A stretch of 64,000 bases of DNA. It comes from Lepiota brunneoincarnata. Lineage: Eukaryota > Basidiomycota > Agaricomycetes > Agaricales > Agaricaceae. The stretch spans positions 620,001 to 684,000 of the forward strand of contig JAEBUN010000017.1 in assembly GCA_023014365.1 (NCBI GenBank), given 5' to 3'. A program made the position numbers and the translations under genes. The notes below the pieces were generated by a model, which worked only from the letters and a program-made list of their open reading frames with translations, made no database searches and was not told the DNA's origin. This document shows, one piece after another, positions 43,801 through 56,630 of the stretch. Positions within the stretch are counted from its first letter, which is position 1. Each line of letters starts with the position of its first letter.

Positions 43801-46800
43801 CCGGACACGGTCCGGTAAAGGGTTTGCGCGCGAAGGGAAGCCCAGATACGCGTACGGAGTGTGAATTCCGGCGCAGCGCTCTTGAAACCAATAAAGTAGA
43901 ATGGCAGGTCATCAATCTTCGATCCGCCTTTCTCGTCGTTCGCAAACGGGTTGTTGCCACCATTGAACATCGCTGACTCTTCTGCCAGAATCTTAGTATC
44001 CTTGACGAAATTCTCCCACTCGATAGGGTGCAGCTGCTTAAGGTATTCCAGAAGAGTGACGCGGGTGTTCTGATCTTCCTCACGAATGATCTCCCGAAGG
44101 GAGAGGAGGGTCTAAATCGTTATTATTAGTTAACACGATTCCAGAAGTCTGATATGCTAGACGCACTTTCTCGCTGTAGTGAGGGGTCAACACCGTGAAT
44201 GTCGGCATAGCATGAACAGGAAGCGGCTCTGGAATGGCCGTAGTGAGGGACTGAGCGAAAAAAGAAATTCGACGCTCGGCCTCGCTTCCAGGAGGGAAAA
44301 ACTCTGCCTTGATGCCCTTATCACCTTGCGAAATGAAGAAGGCAGGAGCTCGAAGACTCCGGCGGCCGCCTGCACCCGTATCTACTTGGTGATAGAGGAG
44401 ATTCTGGACGTGATTAATGGAAAGCAGATGCTCGCGGTACATCGAGATGATGATTGCATTCCAAATTTGTGACACCAATACCTAAGCAACAGTTTCAGCC
44501 ACGGAACCCATTGTAAACCCATTGCCACTCACCTTTGGCTTGTATTTAATCTCCATATCCTGGGTAGCCAGTAGCTTTGCGTATATCCTCTTCGGCAGCC
44601 GGGTATAAATATCCTTCCAAGGAGTCCAGATCGAGAGTCCGAGTGTAAACGACCTCGCGATACTGAATACTGTGTTCCAAATGATGTACCACAAGAAAGT
44701 ATCCAAGAAGAAAAGGACCAAATCCATGATAAACATGATCGTCAGAGTAAAAGCTGCTTGATTTGAGCAAAGGGCATTGCCGAAGAACCTATCCCTGCAT
44801 CCTTGGACCTTCATGCCGACCATGACTGTGACCGGTCCGCTGAAAGAAAGAGTGAGGTAGAAGTACGATTCCGCGAACTTGCATCCGAAGACCAAGACCC
44901 AAAGCGCGACCGAGCCGAGGCGATTCTGCTTCTCTAGGGCAGGGTAACTCGCTGTGAAAGTCTGACTTGCAAGGTACTTTCTCGATTTGCCTGCAACGCG
45001 ATCGCCGAACATGCGACCTGAAGGCATGACAGCAAACAAGACCGTTGCGACCACAGAAATGAAGAATTGCACAATGCCCAGGATGAGAGAAAGTGAACCA
45101 CCACTTCCGTTATGCTCGACAATGGCAACATAGAAAGTAGGGGCCGCAGGTCAGAGCGAGGGTGATGAGTAAGAAAATGAGTCGACGGGTAAGGTGAGAA
45201 GTGTTGTTCCAAGTGGTAGGGATATAGGAAAACTCGGCAAGAGTGGCAAGAATCATGATAACTGTAGCAACCGCACCTCCAAGGGCAGTGGCACTCCACG
45301 TCATCGCGGGGGACGCCCGATTTTCGGGGCGATAGATTCGGGGAGCATTGAAAGCAGTATAGAAGAAGAACATGGCAATGTGGATAACCCAAATGCGGTT
45401 AAAGTTGACAAGGAGGTGACCGTAGGAACGCTTCTCATAGTAGGTCTTGAAGAAAGCGCGGTCCCAATCGATCTCGGCAAACTTCATGAATCGTTGTGCT
45501 GGTGGAAGGTCCACTAATCGGGTCTTCGAAAGAAGGAAAAGAAATCAGGTTTTGTATCGATTGTTGGGGAAGAAAATGGCAGCATACTTTGTTCCTGAGC
45601 GTGATGCGGGCTATCCCCTCTGGATACCAAAACAGCTGGTTCACATCATCATACCCGATGATGTCTTCATGATCCCTCTCCCTTCTTACGAATTTCCCAT
45701 CTACAACTTCATACCCCTGATCTCGCATGAAACGATATAGTGGCTTGATGACTGTGCGTAAATACAGGCCTTCTGGCACAGGATCGATGCGACTTTGACA
45801 CTCGGGTGACCGGTAATAATCATCTGCGCACTTGAAGATGAAGCATAGACACTCGGGCACGAATCGGACTTGCGCTGCTTCGCCCCAGCAAAGCAAGTAG
45901 AGAGCAATTTGTCTTAGCCGGTCATACTGGCTCATGTTGTTCATCGCTTGTCTCCATCGTTCCAGCGCGGAGTTGAGCGACTTCTCACTGGACGATCCCT
46001 TGCTTTTCCCGCGCTTTGATTTTAATCGGTTGAGGCCCGGGTTCTGGGTTTGGCCGATGGCGTCGTCGAGGTCCAGCTGGGCTGCAAAGTACCACTTGCG
46101 GTAGTTGGCATTGTGTCCACCAATGTAGTCGGCATGCAGTGTCAAGAGCGCCAAATTAGGCGACATGCGGGATGCACGACTGTCCAGTTGCTGCATGAGA
46201 AAATCGAACTGCGGGTTGTGGAGCGATGAGTATGATGGTCATCAACGGCACCAATGACAAGAAAAGTATCACAGATGGCACCACACGAGGCCCCGCGAAA
46301 ATTAAAAGAATAGAACACATGCAGAAGAGGGGCTAAAGGGAGCAGCAGCTTACCATATTCCGCATGGAATCCTTTTGAAAACCGAACTTCTGCGCTAGAT
46401 CCAAGAAGATATCCTCGATTTCCTTCCTTTGAGAGCGGGATATTGTTCTCTGGCGTCCATGCTGGATAGGAGTCTCGCGAACCAGGGGTCACCCCATAGT
46501 CGAAAAAAGTCGGCGTCGAGGCATCAGAGTGTCCTATACGGCCTGGGACACCCAAGGACTCTGAGGATGGAGCATAGCGTTGGTTGTTGTAAATATCACC
46601 GTCCGAGTCTGTGTCTTGTGGTGCTGTTGCGAGTTACGAGAGCGGCTATTGAACAAGGAGGAGAAGACAACACAAAAAGGGGGGCAGCTCACGGTAGAAT
46701 TCGTATGCGCCGTTGTTTTCGTAGTAGCCTGGATCGTTCAGGGCTGGGCTGCTGCCGTCGGAGGCGTAGGTCTCGCGATAACCGTCTCTGCGGTTGTAGT

Positions 46801-46936
46801 CTATGTTGTCGGACTCGTTGTCGTAGTAGGCCCGTCTGCCATGGGCAGAGTTAAAAGGATCGTTAGAGTGTGTCTCCGCCGAGGGTGAAGACGACGGGTA
46901 GCCCTCCTGGCTGGTGTGCCCTGGACGGGCAGGCAT
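40848..46936 (-). CDS. FKS1: 1,3-beta-glucan synthase catalytic subunit (FKS1 type)
   Basis: This plasma-membrane enzyme makes cell-wall beta-1,3-glucan from UDP-glucose. About 12 exons encode roughly 1.75-1.8 thousand residues, the usual fungal size. The N-terminus is disordered ([24 protein letters not shown]). It is followed by the FKS N-terminal domain ([32 protein letters not shown]), the first membrane block, the large catalytic region ([49 protein letters not shown]) and the second membrane block ending INCPLCQQL. The echinocandin hot-spot equivalents read [10 protein letters not shown] and DWINRCII. I chose ATG 46936 as the start, as it is the only Met in the first exon frame before the conserved N-terminus. 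Two one-base insertions in exons (near 46424 and 45140) break the frame and look like homopolymer errors. Confidence 0.92.
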
Positions 46937-47933
46937 TCGTGGTGGATGAGAAAGAAGGCGCGGAGATGCTTCCAGTCCAGGTGGCTGACGGACCCCCAAC
47001 CAACCATGACGAAACGTGGGAACTATTTCCAAATTAGGTATCACTTCCGGCGCACACACAGCCCAGTGCGGCCGGTTGTCGCCGTCTCTATCCTCTAACT
47101 CTTAAGCGCACACCACGGGAAGCGCCACGGGAAAATGGGCCACCGGGAAGTTAGCCCGTCCTCGCCAGCCGGGATGAGAGGCCAAGCACAAGCTTAAGTT
47201 TTTCTTCTCGCCTGCCGGTCTGCCACCGCAGCCCTATGCTATTTTAGTGCCCATCGCACCTCTTACTCCACCGGTCGTCCTTCTAAGTAGAGCCTAGACA
47301 GAGTCCACTCACCCCGTTTCATAGGTGCTTGGGCGTAAGTTATGGCTGCCAGAGAAGCATGCGACTCCACCATATAACATGTGCTCATGGGCACCTTCCG
47401 AATGGTTTCCTCCAGGACCCCTCAAACACGCCGAACATGCCGGATAGATCCCTATCCCGTAAGGTTTTTTTCGCATCACACGAGCTTTCTCCCGTGTCGC
47501 TCTCCGCATCTCATGTGTTTCCATGGACCGGCGTGCTCGTCAAGGACTGTGAGAACAATCTGATCAACTCGCTGTTACGATTGGAAACGATCTCGCTTAT
47601 ATTAAACAAATCTGTCCTATGAACGAGAACCATTGATGTTGTGGTGGCGCATTGCCTCGTTGCGAATATAGGCGTGCAGAGCCAGCCAAGATCACCCCAT
47701 CTGCAAACTAGAGACTCGCTCCTTTCTGTAGATACCTATCTTATCTTATCCTATAAGCGCTAGTTGATTCACCCATGTGGCTTTGTGGATCTAAAGCCCC
47801 AGCCAATTATAGCCAAATATACTCCATCCAATTACAGCAACGATGACGAACTTTCGGAATTCCTCGTAACCTCGAACTCAACTTCATAAAATCCCTCGTC
47901 TGCAGACTACTACTGACACTTTAAAAAACCGCC
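46937..47933. other. Divergent promoter region between FKS1 and SOD2
   Basis: About 1 kb separates the minus-strand FKS1 start from the plus-strand SOD2 start, so both promoters must lie here. No conserved coding frame is visible. An AT-rich patch (tatcttatcttatcctataag, about 47731) precedes SOD2 by roughly 200 bp. Confidence 0.45.
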
Positions 47934-48964
47934 ATGCTCTCCCTTGCACGCACAACCCTCCGCCCCACGACCACCGCCTTGTCTCGCAACCTCGCCGCAC
48001 GCGCGGCATCCCTGCACACCCTTCCCCCGCTCCCTTATGCCTATAATGTACCCGGATACTTTTCCATTCTAGAAGAGAACACCCAGCACTAACTTCACTC
48101 CATGGATTTCTTTAGGCACTCGAACCTCACATTTCTGAGGAAATTATGAAACTTCATCACACCAAGCACCATCAGACCTACGTCAACGGGTTGAACGCCG
48201 CCGAGGAGGCATACGCCAAAACAGATTCCACAAAAGAGAAGATTGGGTTGCAAAGTGCCTTAAAGTTCAACGGTGGAGGTATGCTAGTTTCCCACATCTC
48301 CCAGACACCCGGATCGCTCAATGTTCACTTCCGTCCATTACTCCCGGGTTTGTGAATTCATGGAATAGGCCATATCAACCATTCCCTGTTCTGGAAGAAT
48401 CTCGCGCCTGCTAACGCCGACGGTGGTAAGCTCGAAGATGGACCTCTCAAAGATGCTATCATCAAAGCCTTCGGCTCCGTGGAGGACTTCAAGAAGAAGT
48501 TCAATACCACTACGGCTGCCATTCAAGGCAGCGGCTGGGGCTGGCTTGTCCGTCCTTTTCTGTTTATTCACTTCTTCGGCCCAACTTAAAATGGGACATA
48601 GGGCCTAAATCCGACAACTAAGCAAGTCGAGATTGTTACCACCGCCAACCAAGACCCTTTGATCACCCATGTTCCCCTTATTGGCGTCGATATATGGGAA
48701 CACGTTCGTAAACCGTTCATCCCTTCGAACATTAAGGTTAACTTCTCTCATAACCTGACAGGCATTCTACCTTCAATACAAGAACGTCAAACCAGACGTA
48801 AGCCTCCCCCTCTTCACGTAGAAAGAAACATTGCTCATCATGGCGTTTCTCGTCGGCATTTTTTTCTTTACCTGGCAACAAACATCCAGTACTTGAACGC
48901 AATTTGGAACGTGGTCAGCTTCAAGGAAGCTGAGAAGAGGCTTCTCGAGGCGCTGAAGCAGTAA
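47934..48964 (+). CDS. SOD2: Mitochondrial manganese superoxide dismutase
   Basis: It converts superoxide to oxygen and hydrogen peroxide in the mitochondrial matrix. Six exons: 47934-48047, 48116-48278, 48369-48547, 48602-48703, 48762-48797, 48890-48964 (TAA). The Arg/Ser/Thr-rich, acid-poor N-terminus ([19 protein letters not shown]) is a mitochondrial presequence ending near AASLHTLP. Conserved segments are [34 protein letters not shown] and [19 protein letters not shown]. They carry the metal ligands (His, His, Asp, His). The GGGH context fits the Mn form. The length, about 222 residues with presequence, is normal. It is divergent from FKS1. Confidence 0.95.
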
Positions 48965-51199
48965 ACCGTATTCTTCGGACTCTGACTTGGAGTCCCGTAA
49001 CTTCAAGAAGAGGGTTACAATATTCCGAGAACTCGCGAGTCGAAAAAGGTATTGGGAGAGAAGAGAAAGGATTGTACTTTGACCTTCCTGGACAATCGAA
49101 TGATTTTGGAACTCGGTCTCGCTAGAACGTGCAGAGCTTCTACCGTAACTCCAACCAGCCTTTCTACGCAATTTGACTGCCTGGGGCTACTTCCACCCCC
49201 CACAGGCCCAAATCCGCTGCTCGGATGGTATTTGGCCATCTGTTCGATTTGATCCCATTGCTGAGGGAGAGCAGCCTATCTACGACAGCGACACATGCTT
49301 AGGAACAGGGCTGTAGGCTATTCGGCTCAGCAGCTTGCACGTGTGATACGATATCCATGGAACAAGAATATGGACCAACAATTCTTAACAGCAGCAAACC
49401 AGCCTAGACTGGTTAGCTAGGTCATGAGTGCTGCGTATCTGATATTTCCATCCGTCCTTGTGACAGGGTTCAACGACAGCAAAGCAGTTAAGGAAAGGTG
49501 AACGGGGTCTTCCACCCCTTTCGTCGATTTTTAGGGGCATTCAATAGTGCAGTAAACCAGCCTAGTCGTCACTCATGAGGGAAGGAAAATTGATCTGAGG
49601 GTCTGGGGATGTGGAGGGAGATGTACCGGGCATGACATCATTATCCAGGGCCAGAGCCAAGAAGTTGTGTGCTGAGAGAAGCAGGGTTAATTGAAAGCCT
49701 CAAAGATCTTTGCAATGGAGCTTGAGAGGGACGCCGACTCGATGGATGGATTTCATTTAGTGGCACGTTGTTGCTTACGGTCCGTGGGGTTCTCGTGTGT
49801 GTATACGTTCCCTCATCTCACTCTGGTTAGACTCCGAAACCTGGGATATGACCTGTTCTCGCCCAGAAGGGGCGATGATGTCGATGAATTATGACGTCGA
49901 TTTGGCGGCAATGTACAAAGGCAAAGATGTGCATATGTATGTTTCAAGAAGTCGAGCTGTTAGGTGTAGGGTTGACTCCACCCATTAACCCTCTGTTGGA
50001 GAGAGGGTAGGCCTGAGCGGTGACGTTTTCCGAGTGAGGCGTGTATCGATTGGATCATGGATCTTACGACCGAACGCCGCCAAAAAAAAAAATCCATGAT
50101 GATGTCTGAACTGGGTACCTGTGCGGGGAAAGTGCACAATACCCCAGGATCACGGCGCTCGCGAAATCAGGATCGAGGCCCTGGCCTTAGCGGGTTTCGT
50201 CATAATTAGCTTGTTGTATTGTCTACTTCCCCTCTCAAGCTAAACGCAAGATTCATTGCATCTCCTTGGGCCTGGGACCATCACGCCGCATCGATGCATT
50301 GACAGCACTCGCCACTTAGCACAGAGCCACGGTCTCAGGCAAGGAAGGACATACCCGAGCCGCGAGCCAGAAACGCCAACCCTTGAGATATATTTATGAA
50401 GTTGCCTATAGAGGATTCCACGCAAGTACACCACGTTTTCCCCGTGAATGTGCCACATGTGTTGTGATTAATTATGATATGATACTTTTGACAATGTCAT
50501 TTGGCATGACAGGCGAGCCATACGGGCGTCATAGCTGATCTCGGGCCGAGGGTTTGTGAGGGGGTTTCATTTTGGGATTTAGGTTGTTCGGGGCAACGGG
50601 GGAGAGAGGGGGATTGTATTTTGAGTTGGCTAAAGTGTTGCGGGCTGATTTGAGAGTTGATTTGGTATGAGCGTGGCCACAAAGACTCGGGGTGCAAAAT
50701 CGGGGACCGGGACAGCAGAGAAGTCGCGGGGGATTGCTGGGAGCGGGTATCTATATGGGCGGTGGACCGGAGCGGGGGACATCTGATCAGTGAGGTCATG
50801 GTTCATCCAGCATTCGCGGACCTGAAGTTGTGATACTTTGTGGGCGCCATAAATGATGGGATTTTCCCAGGGAGGCAATACCCGAAAGAGGTTGTCAAAT
50901 AGGCTTCGGCTGGTGTCATCCGCGTGTGAGGCGGAAAAAAAACCCAAAAATTGCGTGTATAATTCCAGTGCATATAGAGAGCGTATCTTGAAGCTTGCGA
51001 CGCAGCCATAACAAAACACAAGTAAAAGCAAGCCCAGATCGGAGGATGATCGTCGGCGAAGAATCGGATCGGTTGGGAGAGGCGCCAGGAGGTGGGTCGG
51101 TCAAGCCATATCGGTCGCGGATCTACGTACTAGTTGATAAAGCCTTCCTAACCTCCAGTCCTCCGGAATGTCGACACATCCTCCCCTCTCCAACTGGCC
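48965..51199. other. 2.2-kb intergenic stretch; no gene supported
   Basis: Short overlapping open frames on both strands (for example 50497-50799 and 50630-51031 minus) lack recognisable domains and mutual conservation. The stretch probably holds the SOD2 terminator and a long upstream region for the velvet gene. It includes an A-run at about 50082-50091. Confidence 0.4.
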
Positions 51200-53397
51200 A
51201 TGATGTACGCACCAGCATACTACCATCCTCTGGGTTCCCCTGGGTATTCTACCCACTCAGCGGGCTCGCATGACCCAGCTCATGGTACGAATGCTGACCC
51301 CGTACTCATCAATCAGCCTATCTACTTTTCCTCTGGACAATTTTCTGGACAGACAATGCGCTACGAGTTAAAGGAGCTACAAAAGGCTGATCTCGGACGC
51401 AAGTAATCCTTTTTCTTACCCTTGTGGTTTGCGCCCTTCCGAACAGATGATTTTTCGCCTGTTCATCCACCTTAGATATGCCCGTGTCGACCGTAGACCC
51501 CTGGACCCTCCTCCAATCGTCCTGTTGCGCATTTATCGGGTGCAACCCGACTCAGGGACAGAGGAGGAAGTCCCCTACGAGTACTTTTATGTTTTTTCCA
51601 TCATAAAGGACAGCTTCTGAGTTTTTTGTCGTAGGGATGTGCAAACTCATGGTTTGTTATGTACCGTCGACCTTTTTCCCGTACCCGCCAAGGCGCCCAA
51701 AACTTCGCCATCCAATACGTCAGCGAGCACCCGCTCCCAGACAACTACCCAAACTGGTGACGGTTTTGTGCATTTTAACCCCGCAGGCCCTTCCTCCCTG
51801 CCAGCCTTAACTCCGTCTCCACCGTACCGCCCCCAGTCCTACGGTCCATCTGACATAGTGCACTATTTTAATGGCACCTACGCGCTCCTCGAGTCCTCCA
51901 AGAGTACAAACTGTCTAGTCGGTGCAACCTTCGTGCAACCCGTCCTCGTCGAAATATCTGGTCGCAAATGCATCGTCTTTGTCTTCTCTGTACGTGTCCT
52001 CTCACAGCCACAGAGCGAGCTGCTGCTGATATTTCTACTGGGCAGGATCTGGCAGTCAAGACCGAGGGTACTTTCACCCTCCGCTATAGGGTCTTTGACC
52101 TCTTCTCACAGAGCCCAGACCCACACTCAACTTCCCCGCCTCCGCCGACAGTCTATTCCGCAAGCCCCTCTTCATCTTCCATCTCGCCTACTTTATCAAC
52201 AGTAACTTCATCGACACCCTCCCCAGCACAACATCCCTCACGCCAACCAGTAGTGAATCCCTATCCAGATCCGCAGCACGGGTATGCCCCTCCTCCCGCA
52301 CTGGCCCTGCCCCCTCGCTTGGAACAGGAAACAGAGACATCAGACCTCCAGGCGCAATTTGCCCCAAACAATTTGCACCCGAGGATCGAGCCCCATGATC
52401 GGAATTCGTCATTGAGTATCTTCGCAGAATGTTGGGCCAGTGGGGCGTTTAGGGTTTACAGTACGAAGGAGTTTCCGGGGTTGCCGGCCTCGACCGAACT
52501 GACCAAGGTGTGTGTTTCCGCCCGAAAATTCTTTCGTTACCCTTATTGGGGCAGGAGGAAGATGAGATGGGCGTGTTAATGATGCTTTTTTTTGGTTAGC
52601 ACTTGGCAAGGTGGGGCGTTAGGCTTAATATCCGTGAAACCGAACGGAGGAGAAGACGAAGATCGATGATTAATGATGAGGAGGATTATGAGTTCGATGA
52701 ATCGGATTTATTGGCCACGACGGAGACAAGGGAGCAGCAACCCTTGCCACAACGAAAGGCAGGGACCGCCAAGCCCAAATCCCAGCCGGGGACTCAGCAA
52801 TCGCCCCCAACCCAGTCTTCCGAGGGGCTGAAACAGAGAAATGCGCAGAAGGGGAGTCAGAAGCAGAGGCTGGTGAAGCGATATGAGGAAGGAGGAGGCG
52901 ACGAAGGGGAAGATGAAGCGGTACATGAACGCGAAGGGTATGACAGCGAGCGTGGACAAGACTTCTCTCCACAGCACGCCTCAGGTTCAGGGTTACCGGC
53001 GTACAGCAGCGCCCCTGCGTACTTTGGCGTTCCCGAAGGAGCCGGAGTGAATGACCAGGGGCAAGTACAGGAGCATGGACAAGCCAGCTACGTCGTGCCA
53101 CCGCTACCTACACAGGGGCGCACACATGGAGGGGCGAGGTTGCCCATAGTGAACATGTTCTCGCCGCACCCTCCGGGTGGTATAACGGGTATTTCAACAG
53201 AGAGTCGTGGGAGGGCTGTGAGCGCACCAGGGAGGAAGAGACAGTCTGGGGACGGTGCTACTGGCGTAGGAGTGAAGGTGACTTCAAAAGGGGGGCAAGA
53301 TGTTGGTACGGGTGACACCCAGGGCGGGTCGGGTTCTGTGGGTGTTGGTGGTCTATATATGTTTTATAATATGGACCTGTCTGGGCCGCAAGGTTGA
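51200..53397 (+). CDS. Velvet-family transcriptional regulator
   Basis: Velvet proteins are nuclear DNA-binding regulators that link light, spore and fruiting development with secondary metabolism. Exons: 51200-51402, 51476-51580, 51635-51989, 52046-52507, 52600-53397 (TGA). The velvet domain is split by inserts: YELKELQKADLGRKYARVDR, PLDPPPIVLLRIYRV, THGLLCTVDLFPVP | Pro/Ser/Thr insert | GRKCIVFVFSDLAVKTEGTF, LRYRVFDLFS | about 100-residue Pro/Ser insert | FRVYSTKEFPGLPASTELTK, HLARWGVRLNIRETERRRRR. A long acidic and Gly-rich C-tail follows. The total is about 640 residues. It is a VosA/VelB/VelC-class member, and I cannot say which. MM at the start leaves two possible start codons three bases apart. 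Confidence 0.9.
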
Positions 53398-56240
53398 GTG
53401 TCAGCAGCGGAGGAGGGACGCGAAAGAGGCGGGATTTTTCTTGGATAATCATTGCCTTTGGCAGCGGTGGTTATGTAAAGTACGCATGCAAGTATCGTTT
53501 ATTTCCTGTTCTGGCGAGCGATGGAGTCCAGGAATATATTCAGTTTAGGTTCAGAGCTTTAAGGTTGTTAGCAGTCGTAGAGCAAGGTTGCAAGGCAACT
53601 TGAAGCTCCTGGCCGCCAATTATCCGGTTATGAGAAGCGGTGACCAGACCCGTGGCCAGGAGTATGTTGATCCCGGAAAACTTTACAAGAATGGTATGTA
53701 GGATGACCCGTTTTGTAGAATTTTCACTCGTGGTTGCGCGGTCATTGAGCAAAGCGGGTGTTTGTGGCCAATCTGCCGGGTGTGGGGACAATGGACCAGA
53801 ATCCAGTATCCTGGTGGTGGGTAAGGGAAGGTAGTTGTGGGAACACTTTAATCGAAACAGGCGCCCGAGTATTTGAAATACGCTGGTCGGGGGGATAATA
53901 CTATTAGTAGTCATGACTGGAATATAGTTGCCTGTATGTTGCTTTCTTCAGTCAAATGAAGTGGTAGGTCGACAAGTTGAGAGACTTGGCCATATAATTT
54001 CTCACTTAAAGGAAAGTTGCCACTTTGTCTACCTCCTCATCAGAAGCGTCACCAACTTGCCGTTCGGGTATTTTTGAACTCGTGCGAGCTTCTGGATGGC
54101 GCTTCTCGTTCGAGGATCTTCCGGGAGATCCACGTGGTTGGGTCACTGAGCCATTCAGTGACACCAGTATAGATGCAAGGGAGCCAGTGGGCAAATCCCA
54201 ATCTCTTTATCCACTTACCCGTGAAAGAAAGAAATACTCGAGTAGTTGCCCCGTTCTGACACAGCCTCCCTTTCACAGGACCCGTAAGGCACCCGCCGTC
54301 TGATGGTGGAGACCCAGCTGAGACATCCGCTTTTTTGATTGAATGCTACTAACGCCCTGCAATCAGGAGAACCGAAACCAACTGCTCCCCAAGGAGCCTG
54401 AGCTCGACCCTCAGGCCGATATCGGTGTCTGCAAAAAGATTCCTGAGTGCACATGTCGTATCCCTCTGAAAACGGATAAGAGTGTTGCTACGATGTGACA
54501 CAAGGGTACCCTAGCTCCGGCTCTGGGAATCAAACCTCGTTATCAACTTAACCAAGCCAACGTATCACAGCAGCTGGGTTTTTCTCTTCCTGAATAGGAT
54601 ATCATTTACCATGGATCAATTGTGGATGAGGATTAGGCCAGACTCCGATGGCAATTGGTGCCCCTTGGACCATTCCTACTATGTACCAAATTCATATCGA
54701 TGGCGCCTATGCCGCCGGCATGATCCTCGGGAGATTGTTGAGAAATCTTCAGGCGTAAGGGTGCAAGCCCTCGAAATAACTATGCTGTGGCGCATGCTGG
54801 TTCCGGAAAAATCTTTTTTACATACCTCGTTGCTGATCCAAAAGGATCCAGGTAGCCACGACGCCAAAATTCCCGCGATTTATCAGGCGTGTGGTGAGCG
54901 TGAGCATGTCTTTCCTGCTGGATTTGATTTGAAATAAGTATCCACAGATGTCAGAAGTCCACGGACCTTGCTGGCCATGCGAAGAGAGCGCACATCTCCC
55001 GTAATCATGGTAATTGATCAATTGTTTTGACCTTTGTCAGTTAGGGAAAGGCTCGTGAATATGGGCAAGTATGTCGATGAACGTATACGAAGTGGGGGTT
55101 CTCGGTCTTCAAAGAAAGGTGGATGGGAGTGCGCAGTCTTATCGCCGACTGGACCTGTTACGAGCGGCATTACAGTATGTATTGGTATGTTGAAATTTAT
55201 GTCAGCGCGTCACGACTTTCGGATCAATTGCCACAACACAACTGGAGTTGTCAATCTATTGTCCTACTTAAAGGTTGCTAGGATCCGGGAAGCTCTCCCC
55301 AAGTCAGCCGTTTTATCGGACCCATTTTTCTTCGCCCTCAGTGTCACACTCACTACAGTTGGCGGCTCCTCACTCCAGATTTGCACAGCAACCTTTGAAC
55401 CGCTAATTTCCGCGAACTCCTACTGGATCTATCTCCTTAAGGCCTCTCTAAGGCGGTTGGGGGACTCTCGGTTCAGCCAGTAAGGCATCATGTAGCTTGA
55501 ATCATCGTCGGTTTTATGCGTGATAGGATGTATTCTTTCCCAATACCAATCCATTCAAATGGGATGAAAGGGCATGCTGTAAGACAGCGGCCTCAAATGT
55601 TTCGCTCTTCACGGATTGCTGCTGGAACACCATTCACGTCGTGGTATAGACGATGCATTCCGACCACTCCACTGTTATGACACCACTTCGACCTTGGCTT
55701 GTTGTTGAACCCTCCGAGCGAAAAACCCGGATAACCATGTCTCCTAAAGGATCGGACCTCTGGGGGGGACTTTCCGGGGTCCTGATCTGCCGTAGCCATT
55801 ATTGCCCATTTTCTCCTCTTGACGTAAGTTGATGAGCTTCGGAGCCAAGGTCAAGCAACCGAGGAGAGCAAGGCTCGACTGGTAGGGACACACCCCGGTG
55901 ACTTTTTTCTCGTATGTTTGCCCGGGGAGAAGAGGATTCTCGAGAGGTTCCCAGCAATTCAAAAAAAGTTTGATAGGAATCTGGTGGGTCCTTGAATCAA
56001 GCCGAAGATGCCAAAAATAAGCAGCGTGATGCAACATGGCCTCAGGTCGACTGATTAGTGTAGTTGTAGCCTCGTGTTTTCGCGACGAAGGCACTTGGAC
56101 GAGCTTGAAAGGCTTCCAATATTTCTGTTTCGCACGGTGCGGAGGATAGAGGTGATGAGGTGCGGGGCTGGTTCGACCCTGAACGGGAAGACGTTCAGTG
56201 ACCCTTGCGCTAGAACCATTCTTTCACCTCATGGTTTTCT

Positions 56241-56248
<8 letters not shown>
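53398..56248. other. Unassigned stretch with weak coding hints
   Basis: No gene model holds together. Around 54690-54860 (plus) two pieces read protein-like: IDGAYAAGMILGRLLRNLQ and KIFFTYLVADPKGS. The frame 55034-55483 is open for 150 codons but has no ATG at its start. These may be exons of a diverged or broken gene. I do not recognise a family. Minus-strand frames at 55744-56094 are not convincing. Confidence 0.3.

Positions 56249-56272
<24 letters not shown>
56249..56272. repeat. (TC)n microsatellite
   Basis: Twelve TC units in a row, within a longer pyrimidine-rich tract about 360 bp upstream of the ATG at 56631. CT-rich tracts are common in fungal promoters and leaders, so a promoter role is possible. 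Confidence 0.85.
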
Positions 56273-56630
56273 CCTCTCACTTGTACGCTCGTTTTTCACC
56301 TCTGTAGCCACCACGGCCGACAGTGACAACGGGCCTTGATTGACTCCTGACTATCGCTGACTGACTCGTGCCTTGCGCCTCCTGTCAGTCACCAGGTCGA
56401 TCCTCCTCTGGGGTGGTCCCTTACCATATCCATCACAACCCGTATAACAACCCTGCTACAGCCTCGGTTTAATAACCCTCGTAAGCCTGGATTCTCCTTC
56501 GTTGGCTGTTAACTGACTAGTAAACAAATTCGCGCAGAAGACTCTTTAATACTTAATATTTGCATGAACACCACCACACTGCCACCTCACTCATACCCCA
56601 CAAGCTTCGAGCGCCCCAGTTGTAACCGTC

